From Tetracentron sinense (Eukaryota; Streptophyta; Magnoliopsida; Trochodendrales; Trochodendraceae): 64,000 bases of DNA. The stretch covers positions 31,075,531 to 31,139,530 of the forward strand of contig CM026554.1 of assembly GCA_015143295.1 (NCBI GenBank). The letters run 5' to 3'. Of this stretch, positions 1 to 11,636 are shown in pieces. The notes under the pieces were generated by a model. That model was not told the DNA's origin, did not search any database, and saw only the letters and a list, made by a program, of their open reading frames with translations. The stretch's first letter is position 1. The number at the start of each line of letters is the position of its first letter. Both the position numbers and the translations under genes were made by a program.

Positions 1-1
1 T

Positions 2-1513
2 AAAGGGACAATTTTCTGGAAAAGTGAATGCACAATAGGGAAGAAGAAAGATGCAACATATATTGCAAATTTTATTGCATCTGGAATTGAAGAAATAGGC
101 CCTCAAAATGTTGTGCAATTCATTTCAGATAATGCTTCAAATTATTGTGCCGCGGGGATCATAATTGAAGATAGGTTTCCAAATATCTTCAAGACATCTT
201 GTGCAGCTCACTGCATAGATCTCATCCTAGAAGAAATTGATGAGCTTGCTTATGTGAAGTCAATTGTGGAAAGTGCTAGGATGATTGTGAAGTTTGTTTA
301 CAAGTTTCAACATGTCTTAGATTTGATGAGGGTACATACACAAGGAAAGGAACTTAAAAGACCTGGTGCAACGAGATTTGCAACACATTTTTTGTGTTTG
401 CAATCTATTATTAAAGAGGAACAAGCCTTGAGATATATGATAGCTTCATCTGAATGGAGAGCTCTTCCTCAAAGCAAGACAGATGAAGGATTATTATTTT
501 CAACTACAATTCAAGGAAATCTGTTTTGGGAGAGTGGAAGAGAGATTATCCAAATGGTTGAACCTCTTGTTAGGGTTCTACGAATGGCAGATGGTGATGG
601 CTCCACCATGGGATACCTCTATGAAAGTATGGATAGGGCAAAAGAGGCAATAAAAGAACTTTATCAAGGTGCCATAGAGAAATATATGCCTATTTGGAAT
701 ATTATCGATAAGAGGTGGAACAACACCTTACACAGTCCCTTACATGCAGTTGCTGCTTATCTTAATCCCTACTTGTTTTTTGCTAATCTTGTGAGTATGG
801 ATACAGAAGTGAAAACGGGGTTTGAGAAGGTCATTGATAAGATGATCTTTGAGGATAATGATAAAGTTGCTATTGGGAAAGAGCGGAGACTTTACCATCA
901 AAAAAACCCTTCCATCTTTAATAGAATGGCAGTTGCCAACCTTGAGGATACACATCCAAGTAAGTATATTAAATTTAATTACATTTTAAGTTTTTAATAT
1001 GTTTGATCAGATTTTTAAATTTATAGTTATTCAAATTAATTTATTGTGAATGTACATTTGTATTTAGGACTTTGGTGGGACATGTGGGGATGCAATGTTC
1101 CAATTCTTAAAAAGTTGGCAATCAAATTGCATAGCCAACCGTGCAGCGCTTCAGCATGTGAAAGAAATTGGAGTGCTTTCGAGACTGCACACACGAAGAA
1201 GAGGAATAGATTGGAACCAAAAAAATTGCATGACTTGGTGTTCATCCGAATGAACTTGCATTTCATGAAGAACAGTGCAAGTCAAGAATTAAAGGATTCA
1301 GATCCAATCATGATTGAGAAGATCTTGGCATTCCCAAATGTACCTACAGTTGAAGGGGAAGATGAAGTTGAAGTTGAAGTTGAAGTTGAAGTTGAAGGTG
1401 GAGGTGGTGGGTGCTCTTCTAGTGAATCATCAGAAAAAGAAGATGAACACCTTGATGATGATGCTGTATTTGACCGGTTAATAAATCGAACTCCCCGAGT
1501 GAATGTGGAGTGA
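2..1513 (+). CDS. hAT transposase, C-terminal portion (two exons, 5' end outside window)
   Basis: The reading frame is open from base 2. I read two exons, 2-959 and 1068-1513, joined by a 108-bp intron with donor GTAAGT at 960 and acceptor TTTAG ending at 1067; the join keeps frame. The first exon reads like the DUF659/RNase H-like catalytic region of Ac-type transposases (FISDNASNY, a cysteine- and histidine-rich CAAHCIDL, RPGATRFATHF). The second holds the hAT dimerisation domain (LWWDMWGC, ILKKLAIKLHSQPCSAS, CERNWSAFE, KKRNRL). The tail is acidic and contains a (GAAGTT)n microsatellite at 1364-1397 encoding EVEV. No internal stop is seen in the visible part, so this copy may be intact or a domesticated relative. 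The nearby 3' terminal repeat argues for a transposon. Confidence 0.87.
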
Positions 1514-1920
1514 TTTATTGTAATACTTTTTGTTGGAAGATGAATGGTGACTTTTATGTTGTTGATATTTTGTCTTGAGAGATGAGAGTGATATTTTTGT
1601 AATACTTTTTGTTGAAATGTCTTGATGAATGACTTGAAATCAATGTTAGAACTTTGAAGTATGAAAATCTCCAATTGAAATGATGTTATGAACTTCATTG
1701 TTAATTATCTAGTAGTTATTTTGCAGCTTAGCTATTTATTTATTTAAAAAGATTAGTTGGTATCATGTTTCTATTTTTTTTTATAATTATTAATTATATT
1801 TGCCCGAACTTATTCCGAACTTATCCCGAATTTGCCGAATTTTTCCGAATTTATAACTTGCCGAATAATTCCCGAACCCGAACATTGTTACTATGGTTGG
1901 GCCGGCTGCATATTAACTGG

Positions 1921-1992
1921 GTCAACTCAGGCATGTGCCGGCCCAAACTCGGGTATCAATGTCAACTCGGGCATGTGCCGGCCCAAACTCGG
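1921..1992 (+). repeat. 40-bp subterminal direct repeat of the hAT element
   Basis: Two adjacent copies (1921-1960 and 1961-1992, the second partial) share GTCAACTC, GGCATGTGCCGG and CCCAAACTCGG. They differ at about one base over 32. They lie within 90 bp of the element's terminus. Confidence 0.8.
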
Positions 1993-2008
1993 CTCGTTGA
2001 TACCCCTA

Positions 2009-3250
2009 CTGCAAAGTCAAAACCAATGATTTTAAAAATCAAGCATATTACCATATTCACAACAGGGATCCTTCAAAACCTCATAAATAGCAAACCACTT
2101 CACAAGAAAAAAAGATATGAAGAGCGTTTGTCAAAAGGGATGGTATTATTTTGTCTGTGAAGAAGTTTGACCCCATTATTCTACAAATCATGTCAATTAC
2201 AGTTGCAAAAAAAAATATGGGTGTACACAAGTACACAACTTTGTATCCTAACAAAAATTTAGTCCAGGTACAAGCATCTAGAGCTTTTGCTTATTTGTAA
2301 ATGTCTTAAATAGAAGAACAGCTTTGTCCTTTCTTCTTCTTCTTCTTCATTCCATCTGCTCTTCTCTCAGACATACTTATAGTGCAACATGTATCATATC
2401 AACTTGATTTGCTCCAAACTTATGTTAACTATTTACTGTCTTTCTTCTATTCCTGGAATGCAATAATGCTTATTCTATTGGAAGTGCAATCCTTTTTCAT
2501 TTCTGGAGTAAGGAGTTCCACAGCTCTCTTAATCGAAGTAAGTTAAGTTGCATTGTCAACTAATTCACCTCTTCTTGATTGGTGGTGATATTTGGATATT
2601 GTTTTGATTCTTTCATTATTTGGGCTATTAAATTTAGATTCTGTGATTTTTTTTTTTGGTTTCTCTGTGTAATTTGTTGGACTATTCCTGGTCCCAGGAG
2701 AGATAAGAGCTCATAATCCCCTTACAAAAGGTACACATCCATGAATGCAACCTTCCCAAGAATGTCCTTTTACTCCTAGTCAAAATCCCTCTCTCCAAGG
2801 GTTTTAAATAAGGGGAGAGAGCTCATCTACTCAATTTGAATCCTAATATGATAAAACCCATTTCAAGTTATAGCAGAAATAGGAAAGTGCAACCTTCTTA
2901 GGAATTGTTTGCAATGTCTAAATTTCAAGTCTACTTGTCTATACGTCTATTATGGGTAGACGTTTTCACGTTTTAGATCGTTTGGTAGCGTGTCTACTTT
3001 TTATAGAGAAAAAAAGACAAAAAGACGCGAAACGTCTAAAATATAAATTTAAGTTTTTGGTGCTTTTTGGGAAAGAAGAGCGCGTGTTTAGTAATGGTGT
3101 TTAGTAAAATAGAAATCTAAATATGATAAAACTGTTTAAAATAGCAATGTTTTGGTTTATTAATTTTTGAGATTGTTTTTAGTAATGGTGTTTTAGTAAG
3201 TGTTTAAAACTTGTAGTAATGGCATTCCAGTTATTAGTTAGAGTTGGGGT
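2009..3250. other. Non-coding stretch, no gene seen
   Basis: AT-rich sequence with no convincing coding region. Between about 2930 and 3070 there is a locally GC-richer patch with repeated AGACG/CGTCT words, perhaps an old MITE, but I could not define its ends. Confidence 0.5.
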
Positions 3251-3355
3251 TTATTCTTTTCTTATAAATACACACTTTGAGAATTTACAGAATTTTGATG
3301 AATGAAAAAAATATAGAGCTTTTGCTTTTTGGGTCTCTTGTGAAGCTATTGTGTA
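3251..3355 (+). repeat. LTR-like repeat split by the Ty3 insertion (left part; right part resumes at 15066)
   Basis: This stretch (TTATAAATACAC, then an exon-like run through GAATTTTGATGAATGAAA to GTGTA) continues after the 11.7-kb element at 15066-15180, once one GTGTA target copy is removed. The joined sequence resembles 21590-21830, which has the same TATAAATAC box, the same ACAGAATTTT-ATGAATGAAA block, and a pyrimidine-rich tract ending in AAAACCCTA. Both may be LTR or leader remnants of one retroelement family in plus orientation. The family was not identified. Confidence 0.45.
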
Positions 3356-4311
3356 TGTGAGGGGAAAATACCGGCAAGGACACGCGTCAGCAACAGCTCC
3401 TCCCACGCTCTGGTTTACCGGTAGAAGGTTGGAGTGGAGGGTGTGACACCCTGACCTGTACTCCGATGCTAAAGTCAGTAGATGTAGAAGATGATGAACA
3501 GTAAACACTAAAAGAGTCACTGAAAGTTACTCAAGGTACTGGAAAGCACTGAATAAGTATACTCTGAAGTATGGCCAAAACGTGTGTTAAAGTGATTAAA
3601 CGTGATCTTTTGCACTAAAAATCACGGGGTATTTATAGGATAAGGTTGGTATGGCCATCGATGACCATGGATGGCCATAGGTGTCCATACCACGTGTCTT
3701 TGCACTCATTGCCAAATATGCCAGACATATCTGCCGCCGGTTGCATCGCACGCGAGAGCCTCCTAACAGTCCAATCGGACGGGATCGGACAGTACGCAGA
3801 AGTGACCAGCATTAAATGCCAAGACAGTGCTTTCGGCACGCAACAGTGTTTTCGGCACGCCTGTCAGAATTATGGATCGCCTCCTGATCACTTCCTCCTA
3901 CGAGTCGGTCTCGTTGTTGACTCGAGCTCGGTTACGGTGTAGATGTCTTAAAACACAGCAGGACATCGTTGTCGGTGAGACAACGGACTCGTTGTTCATG
4001 TCACAACAAAAACGTTGTCAAGAGCGCAACGGTTACGTTGTGCTTGATACAACGAGCACGTTGTCAAGCCACAATGGAAGCGTTGTTCTACAAGAGAACA
4101 AAGACGTCGTAGACAACGGGCACGTCGTGTAGCAGACAACCTGTACGTTGTACAACGCACAACGGGAACGTTGTGCATCAGACAACGTGTGACCCCTCTA
4201 TTTTAAGCACATGACCCCAACTCGTGTCCACGTGTCACTTTCGTGAACAAAACAACAGAAACGAGCTCGTTCTCCAACGCTAAGTTGATTTTATGAATTT
4301 TATCCGTTACA
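3356..4311 (-). repeat. 3' LTR of the first Ty3 element (left copy)
   Basis: Begins TGTGAGGGGAAAATACC and ends CCGTTACA on the plus strand (TG...CA on both strands). It is about 98% identical by eye to 14111-15065. A block near 3960-4190 holds about twenty ACAACG/CGTTGT words in both orientations. A minus-strand TATAAATA lies at 3630-3637. Confidence 0.95.
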
Positions 4312-4323
4312 ATTTGCCCCTTT
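4312..4323 (-). promoter_or_regulatory. Polypurine tract next to the 3' LTR
   Basis: On the minus strand the sequence AAAGGGGCAAAT directly abuts the 3' LTR. This is the expected position of the primer for plus-strand DNA synthesis. Confidence 0.8.
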
Positions 4324-4650
4324 ATGATGCTTGGAACGTAGTTCGAAGCGTCATAAACGGACAAAAAGATCATACCTGGCACTGCTCCGGAAGATGAAAC
4401 GTTGCGTGCTTTAAACGCTCGCTGAGAAGGTCGACCGTTCACGCCAGCTGGTTACGCGTGCGAACCGTCACATCTCTTTAATGCGGACATGTTGTCATCA
4501 TCGCCGATTTGAATTTCAAAACGCTTTAATAACTCTGACGGTTACTCTCTTTTGGTGAAAAGATGATCTTGCCACTGCTCCTCTTCCCTTTGACACAGGT
4601 GTACGGCTCTGATGAAGGGTAGTGGTGTAGTTTCACAAATCTGATATGCT

Positions 4651-4657
4651 TATAAAA
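4651..4657 (+). promoter_or_regulatory. TATA box of the antisense gene
   Basis: TATAAAA in the context GCTTATAAAATCCCC, 340 bp inside the LTR edge and 270 bp upstream of the ATG at 4927. It is followed by a pyrimidine-rich leader (TCCTTCTCTTTCACCC), as is usual for plant core promoters. The promoter role is inferred from position and sequence only. Confidence 0.6.
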
Positions 4658-4926
4658 TCCCCATCGACTACTCCTTCTCTTTCACCCTATTCCTTCAAGC
4701 ACTGCTACTCTGCCGAATTTCTTCCTCAACCGAAAGTTCATCTTCCTCAAGCTCTCAACAGTCTCTCAGTCGTCTTCTGTTCGGTACGCTCTTCCCCCTT
4801 TCTCTTATTATTTCTTACTGTTTCTCCCTTTCTCTCTTCTCTGGTTCTTGGAGTGATTCTGCTCCGTGTACACTCTGTTGCTCTGTTCACTGTTCTTGTC
4901 CCTTTTCACTGTTTCTTCCAATCACT

Positions 4927-7400
4927 ATGGCTGCCATCATTCCCGTAGAACCCGCTAGGTTAGAGGAAGTTAGAGGCCCTACTGATGATGAGGCCAGTTG
5001 CACAGGTAGCGCACCTCATGGTGCCTACATCGAAAAATCCTCAGCTCTGCGCCAGCACCAGTTGGCACATCTGAACCACTACAGGGAACGTTTCGACTTC
5101 CCTTCCAACGTCAATCTCCACTTCAAGCGAGATGACGCTATCATAGATAGGCGTTCTGCCTGTACCGTCGTCTACCTCTCCCAACTTGAGGCTGGCCTCC
5201 GCTTCCCTCTCCATCCCGTCCTAGATGAAGTTCTGTCCACCCTGCAACTCGCACCGGGACAAATGCATCCGAGCTTCCACAAATACATGTCCATGATGAT
5301 CAAATTCATCAAGGACGGTTACCCAATAGAGGCTAGGCATCTATTCCACTTCTGCCATGCTGTCAGATGCCGAGGCAATGACGATGGTTTGTTCTCCTAC
5401 TACTCGTGGAACAAGAAACCTCGATATCCAGAGCTCGTCTCAGGCATTCTCGATAGAGAAAGAAGGTGGAAAGTCATCCCTTTCGTTGTCTCTGGCGGCT
5501 GGAAGGCAGAGAATTCGACGGTCCCCAACGTCTTCCGAGCGGAAGCAGGTATACCACTATAGTCGTTCGTTGTCCGTTGTGCACCATTGTCCTGACTCTA
5601 CTCTCGTTGTACGTTGTGTGCTCCCATCCTGCTAACTCTCGTTGTACTCATTCTGCTTTTCTATGTGCAGTTGACGTAAAGAAGATCTCATACAAGAAGT
5701 TGGCCCCAGAAGAAGAAGGCCTCCTTACCGGTATCCAACGTGCTCGAGGTGGGGAATACATCCGCTGGAAACCACTGGAGCCTGACACGCAGGTCGCCTT
5801 TAGCACTCCCGCTGTAACTGCTCAACAACAACCACAACAACAGCAACAGCACCCAGGTGCTTCTACTTCTGCGCCTTCACCAGCAATTAACCCAGCCGAA
5901 GAAGAAGAAGAAGACATGGCCGGCACAGATCCACCTCCGCTGAGCAGGAAGCCAAGGTCTACTCGCCCTGCGGTTCAGCTGCCACCACCGCCACCACCGC
6001 TGAAGAAGAAGAAGAACCCTCCTTCCAAGGGTACAGCAACTGCTGACCCGAAGAGAAAAATGCCAACCCAGGCTGAGTATAAGGCCAGAAAGAAAGCAAA
6101 GGCGAACAAACGCCTGGAGAAAGAGAACGCAGCCATTGCTGCTCCCCCTTCCACCTCTGCCGTTCCTGCAACAAGTCCAGGAGCAGAGGTGACAACGGCG
6201 GTGCCCGAAGCCAGCTCGGCGCCTGGCCCCTCTCGAGCTGCAACTGCCCCAGCCAGCACGAGTTCTGCTGTCGTTGCCCTGGCCGCAACGAAAGCTGGCA
6301 CAACGAGTCTTCCAGCTCGTATGCTACCGTCGTTCGTTCCGGACTGGTCGCTCGACTTCTCTCGGTTCGGGATACTGACTGTGAACGAGTCGGTGCAGAG
6401 TTCAGAGAAGACCGCCCGAGCTCTGACTCATGCGATGAGGTTGCCCCGGGACATCGCTGAGGTCGGCAAACTCCATCTGTCCGATCTGTCCTACGCCGCC
6501 TGCCAGTCTGTAGCGACAGTAAGTTTCTCACTTCTTCTTCTTACTCTACTGCTGAAATTTTACTCCTCATTGTGCTAACGCCCGGACACTTCTTTGCAGA
6601 TGAACGTGCTCGTGCAAGAACTCTGTGATTGTAGCCAATATAGCTACAATCACCTCCAAGACGGGATCAACTACTGGAAAGGCAAGACTGAGACGCTGGA
6701 GCAGACTCTCGTCGAAGAGAGACTCAAGGCAGACTTTGATCTGTCTCAAGTCAAAGCTGACGCTGTTCGTGCTGAGGTGAAGTTGAATACTGCCACCAAG
6801 GCACAAGAAAAAGCTGAGGCTGAGACACGATCAGCAAGGGAGGCCGAGAAGAAGGCCAAACAGGAAGTAGAGGACGCTGTTCTACGCATCAGCGAACTGG
6901 AGCACGTCTCCCAAGCTTTGGGCAGACAGTTGGAGGAAACTGAGGCAGCCAGGACAGCACTGGCGGAGGAGCTCGAGGAGGCCAAGAAAACTCAAGAGAC
7001 CATCGAGAGGTCCGTGACCCTAAGATTGCAACAACACTATCAGTCTCAGCTGGACACGCTCTTGGATGAGGATCGGGCAGAGACCGAGAAAGAGGTACTC
7101 GAATCGCTCTGCCAACAAGACCGTCTGAAAGAAGACAATGAAGGGGACGCCACCACGTTCTTCGAGCTTCAGAGCAAAGACTTGATCGAGCTAGACAACG
7201 AGCCCGAGGTCCAAGGTGTCGAGCAACCTCACTCTCTCGAAGGTCCTGCATCCCTCCCTGCTGAGCCATACTCCGAGCCAGCTGCTCCCGAAGTTCCTGT
7301 TGCTGCCGATGAAGCTACTCCAGTGGAAACCCCAACTGCTGAAGCCTCTACTTCTGCCCCTGCTGCAACGATGATAGATGCTGATCTTGAACTTGTCTGA
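4927..7400 (+). CDS. Antisense retrotransposon gene: 'putative gypsy type transposon'-like protein with coiled-coil C-terminus
   Basis: Three exons, 4927-5548, 5671-6518 and 6600-7400, are joined by introns of 122 and 81 bp with GTATAC/GTAAGT donors and GTGCAG/TTGCAG acceptors. The phases fit and give 756 codons with no stop. The N-terminal third (residues about 50-190) contains VVYLSQLEAGLRFPLHPVLDEVL and LAPGQMHPSFHKYM-type sequence. This matches my memory of the Pfam family called 'putative gypsy type transposon' (Transposase_28), found in antisense ORFs of plant Gypsy elements. The middle is Pro/Ala/Ser-rich with Lys-rich NLS-like patches (LKKKKNPPSKG). Residues about 500-660 are a long heptad-rich coiled coil, and the tail is acidic. 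The gene runs opposite to gag-pol and converges on integrase. Its function is unknown. It is intact although pol in the same element is broken. Confidence 0.85.
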
Positions 7401-8270
7401 CCTGCTGCTCCTCTGATCTGTTGCTCCTCTTCATATCTCTGTTTCTCTTTTTGAATGATGTAAACTTTTTTCTTTCTCCTGCTACTGTAATTACCCAGAA
7501 ATGGGCCTTCTTCATGAATGGATCGCTTACTTTCTTATGTACGTGTCTCTTTCCACCTCGTAACGTAGCACATCGTATGCACAAACAACACAACACAAGT
7601 GGTTGAGTTAATTTCACGATTCACAGCATTGATGTGAATATGGCACTTTACTATGTGAACGTATGTATCAGAGTGAAAATCATAAGTGTTACACAAATTA
7701 TTTCGATCAAAGCACTACGAACAGAACACTGCGAGTAGAGCACTACGATTAAAGTACTATGAATAGAGCACTACGAGTAGAACACTACGAGCAAAGCACA
7801 ACGAGCAAGCACTTCGAGCAAAGCACTACGAGCAAAGCCCTACGAGCGATCACTACGAGCAAAGCACTACGAGCGATCACTACGAGCAAGCACTAATCCA
7901 GATACATCATTCGCGTAGTTCACTGTGAATGCAATCTGACAAATAAAATTCATACGACGAACACAATGTAACTCAGTTTCGAAGCACATGCTCAGAGGAT
8001 GTCATTAGGATAAGCCACAGGATTTGCTCAGATGACATCCTTATATAAGCCACTCGTGTTCGTTATGAGTACGTTGTTCAGTCGAAATTTTATTTGAATT
8101 ACTTACAAAACATTCATAATATTACACTGATGAACCAGACAAAGCATAGTGTAGACAATGAGCAGGCGCATAATATTACAAGTCATATGTTGAAATATGA
8201 GCGCTATGATAATGTAAAATCACTGAAATCTTGTAAGCACAACGAGGCATGTAGTAGCATATCACAGATT
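7401..8270. other. Spacer between the convergent antisense gene and pol
   Basis: No coding region is seen. It holds the tandem array at 7704-7895 and a further pair of similar blocks near 7990 and 8025 (GCTCAGA...GACATCC/GATGTCATT...ATAAGCCAC). Transcripts from both sides probably end here. Confidence 0.6.
7704..7895 (+). repeat. Short tandem array, about 15-bp unit
   Basis: About a dozen imperfect copies of GAGCAAAGCACTAC, with variants such as GAGTAGAACACTAC and GAGCGATCACTAC. Unit length wobbles between about 13 and 16 bp. It lies in the spacer between the antisense gene and the integrase end. Confidence 0.85.
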
Positions 8271-11200
8271 CTATTGAAAGAATTGCCTCAGATTCATAAT
8301 GTTCCAGGATTTTGAGATGAGGTTACCTTGTAAGTCTTTCAAGTAACAGACTTCAGGACTTCCCAATCGCTCTACGATATAAGGCCCTTCCCAGTTTGGT
8401 CCCAACTTGCCACTGTTAAGCTCTCTCGTGTTCTGGAACACTCTTTAGAGAACGAGATCACCGACCTGCAGCACTCTCCGTTGTACTTTCTTGTTGTAGG
8501 CTTTCCTCAATCGTTGCTGATACCTCCTCATCTGAATGCTAGCATCTTCTCGCTTCTCTTCTAGCAGATCGAGATGAATAGCCATAAGCTCTGTGTTCTG
8601 ATCTTTCCCTCCATCCTTCTTCTTGTTGTGCCAAGAACGCACTGTAGGCAAACTGATCTCAGTAGGAATGACAGCTTCCATGCCATACGCTAGAGAGAAG
8701 GGAGTTTCATTGGTAGGACTCCTCGGAGTTGTTCTGTACCCCCACAAAACGTTGTGCAGCTCAGTGGTCCACTTCCCCTTCGAATCTTCCAGTCTTCTCT
8801 TCAAGGCATTGAGAATATTCTTATTGGCTGCCTCGGCCAATCCATTCCCCTGAGGATAATATGGGGAAGAGAAAACATGCTTGATCTTCAGCTCGCTGCA
8901 AAAGTCGGCAATCAAACATCCTGAGAACTGCTTCCCGTTGTCAGTAATGATTGACTGCGGTATGCCAAATCTGCAGATGATATACTCCCACAAGAACTTC
9001 TTCACCTCTTGTTCTCTGATACGTGCAAGGGGAACAGCTTCAATCCAACGAGAGAAGTAGTCAGTCGCCACTAGAAGGAAGATCAGATTCCCTGGAGCCC
9101 TAGGGAAAGGTCCCACAATATCAAGTCCCCAGCATGCAAATGGCCAAGGCTGAGATACAGTGCTGAACTCTTGAGCCGGAGCATGAATCAAACGAGCAAA
9201 CCGCTGGCACTGGCTGCACCTATTCACATACTTCTGAGCATCAGCCTGCATGTAAGGCCAAAAGTAACCTTACCCCAGAGCTCGATGGGCAATGGTTCTC
9301 CCGCCTGAATGAATACCACATATACCTTCATGCAGCTCAGCAAGTATTCTCTCCACATCGGCAGGATGAACACACTTCAACAAAGGCCCACCAAAAGATT
9401 TCCTGAACAACTCTCCTTGCACCAAGGTATAACGAGATGCCTTGAACTGAATGCGCCTCGACTCCTTCACACTGATAGGAAGAACTCCGTCCTTCAGATA
9501 AGCCACCAGCCCTGTCATCCAGCTCGGAACTGGATTGACAAAAAATACTTCTCGCTGTGCCTGAAGAGTTATTGAAGGATACTCTTGGAACTCCATCAGA
9601 ATAGCCTTAGGCTCGTCAGCCTGCACCATGGAAGCTAGATACGCCAAAGCGTCAGCATGTCTGTTCTCATCTCTCCGGGTATGCCTGATCTCCACAACGG
9701 TGAATGCTTCACACAGTAAACGAACGAGAGTAGCATACTGCTTCATCCGGTCGTCCTTGCAGTCATAAACACCATTCACCTGATTCACCACGAGCTGTGA
9801 ATCACAAAACACTCTCAACATGGAGATCTGCAGCTCTCGAGCACTCTCCAACCCAAGGAGTAAGGCTTCGTACTCAGCTTCGTTGTTGGAGGCAGTGAAC
9901 CCAAGACGCGACATCTTCTGCACTTTGATGTTCTCCAGACTTATAAGCACAACACCCAGTCCTAAGCCACTGAAATTAGAAGATTCGTCCACGTACAATA
10001 GCCAACCGCTCCACTCTGATGACTCGGCTCCATCCACAACAATATCTCCGTTGTCAACTTCAATTGGAAGCTCCCGAAGATCAACAACCACCTCCTCTGC
10101 TTCCTCCTCCACAGGAAAATCAGAAAGAAAACCTGCCATTGCTTGCCCCTTTTCTGAACTCCTAGCCCGATACTGAATATCGAACTCACTCAGAGCCACA
10201 GCCCACTTCGACATCCTCCCCGCCAGCTCGGGTCGTCCCAGCACGACTTTCAAAGGATACGTTGTGATGACAACGATAGAATGAGCATGAAAGTAAGGAC
10301 GAAGCTTCTCCGCAGAAAAGACAAGAGCTAGACACACCTTCTCGAGCTTGCTATAATTACACTCCGCCTTGAGAAAGGTTTTGCTGATGAAATAGACAGG
10401 TTTCTCCACGCCATCACAACTCCTGACCAGGACGGAACCAATGACTTGCTCTGAAATAGACAGATAAAGATATAAGATTTCACCTGGCTCGGGTACTGAA
10501 AGGATAGGAGCTGAGCCTAAATACTCCTTCAAGGCAAGGAAAGCTCGGGAACACTCTGGAGTCCATGCAAAAATGGAGTCCTTTCTCAGCAGCTCGAACA
10601 GAGGTTTGCAACGATCTGATGACTTGGAGATAAACCGATTGAGTACAGCAATCTGGCCTGTCAGCTTCTGGATCTCCTTCTTCGACTTAGGCTCTGGCAT
10701 GTCCAGCAAAGCACGGATCTGAGCTGGATTAGCCTCAATCCCCCGCTGACTCACAAGATAACCCAAAAATTTCCCTGAGGTAACCCCGAAGGTGCACTTC
10801 TCTGGGTTGATCTTCAGATTGAAAGATCACAGCACAGAGAAAGGCTCAGCAAAGTCCGTCACCAGAGTAGCTCGTACTCGACTCTTCACAACGATATCAT
10901 CGATGTAAACTTCAACCGTCTTGCCAAGAAGTGACCCGAACATGAGATTCATCAGACGTTGATAGGTGGCACCTGCATTCTTCAAGCCAAAAGGCATCAC
11001 TCGATAACAGAACAAGTCCCGCTCTGTTATGAAGGTGGTCTTCTCTCGGTCTGCTTCCGCCAGAAGGATCTGATTGTAGCCTGAATAACCATCCATGAAG
11101 GATAACATCTCGTGGCCAGCAGTGGCGTTGATGAGCCTGTCTATCCTTGGCATGAGAAAAAAGTCCTTGGGGCAGGCCTTATTGACACCAGTGAAGTCAA

Positions 11201-11633
11201 TACAAACTCTCACCTTCCCGTTCTTCTTAGGCACAGCCACAACATTGGCTATCCAATCAGGGTACTGCACCTCCTGAATGAACCCGAACTGAATCAGCTT
11301 GTCAATCTCCTCATTCACTGCATCATGATAAGCTGGAGCAAGCCTCCGAGGTTTCTGCTTCACTGGAGGGATAGCAGGATCAACATTGAGGTGATGACAG
11401 ATAACACTCGGATCGATGCCAGTCATGTCTTTGTGAGACCATGCAAAAACATCAAGATTCTGCCTAAGAAAACTCAGCAACTCGAGCTCTTCCTCCGTTG
11501 TCAAGCTCGTCCCGACCTGCAACACCTTTGGCTCTTCTTCCGTCCCCAAATTGACAGCTTTCGTGGGCTCAACGGAAGGTCTGCACAACGATGTTTCCGA
11601 GCTCTCTTCCACAACGGGAGCGACCTGTAACTG
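8271..11633 (-). pseudogene. pol of the first Ty3 element: RT, RNase H, archaeal-like RNase H, integrase (three nonsense codons)
   Basis: The region continues in the same frame as gag-pro after a TAG at 11634-11636. Reverse transcriptase shows FMDGYSGYNQI, FGLKNAGATYQ and the catalytic YIDD. It is followed by the native RNase H, then a second RNase H (LLYVDESSN, NNEAEYEALLLGL, FCDSQLVVNQV) typical of Tat elements. Integrase has the HHCC region, LDIVGPF, TDNGKQF and the later catalytic Glu in GLAEAANK. In-frame stops lie at 10827-10829 (TGA, after RT), 9270-9272 (TAA, in the HHCC region) and 8445-8447 (TAA, before the last 57 codons). The frame then stays open to TAG at 8271-8273. There is no frameshift, only nonsense changes. 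Confidence 0.9.
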
Positions 11634-11636
11634 CTA
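11628..11636 (-). promoter_or_regulatory. Candidate stop-codon readthrough site between protease and RT
   Basis: On the minus strand the gag-pro frame ends in TAG followed directly by CAG TTA, and the same frame continues into RT. UAG CAR YYA is the known type I readthrough consensus of tobamoviruses. Whether this stop is functional or simply a fourth nonsense mutation cannot be decided from one copy. Confidence 0.5.

Larger units (their letters stand above)
1..2008 (+). mobile_element. hAT (Ac-like) DNA transposon, 3' portion
   Basis: The window opens inside a hAT element. Its transposase ends at 1513. The following 500 bp become rich in CCGAA/CCCGAAC motifs (1805-1885) and then carry a GC-rich 40-bp direct repeat with GTGCCGGCCCAAACTCGG cores. 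The sequence ends in GTTGATACCCCTA at 2008, the reverse of TAGGGGTATCAAC, which is the form of many plant hAT terminal inverted repeats. Short subterminal motif clusters of this kind bind transposase in Ac-type elements. The 5' terminus lies outside the window, so neither the pairing of the TIRs nor the 8-bp target duplication (candidate CTGCAAAG at 2009-2016) can be checked here. Confidence 0.75.

Noticed and set aside
5959..6531. Long open frames on the minus strand opposite the antisense gene
   Set aside because: They are GC-rich shadow frames of the real plus-strand exon 2, with no domain and Arg/Ser-rich nonsense composition.
7704..7895. CRISPR-like regularity of the GCAAAGCACTAC repeats
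   Set aside because: The units are contiguous, imperfect and have no unique spacers. The context is a plant retrotransposon.
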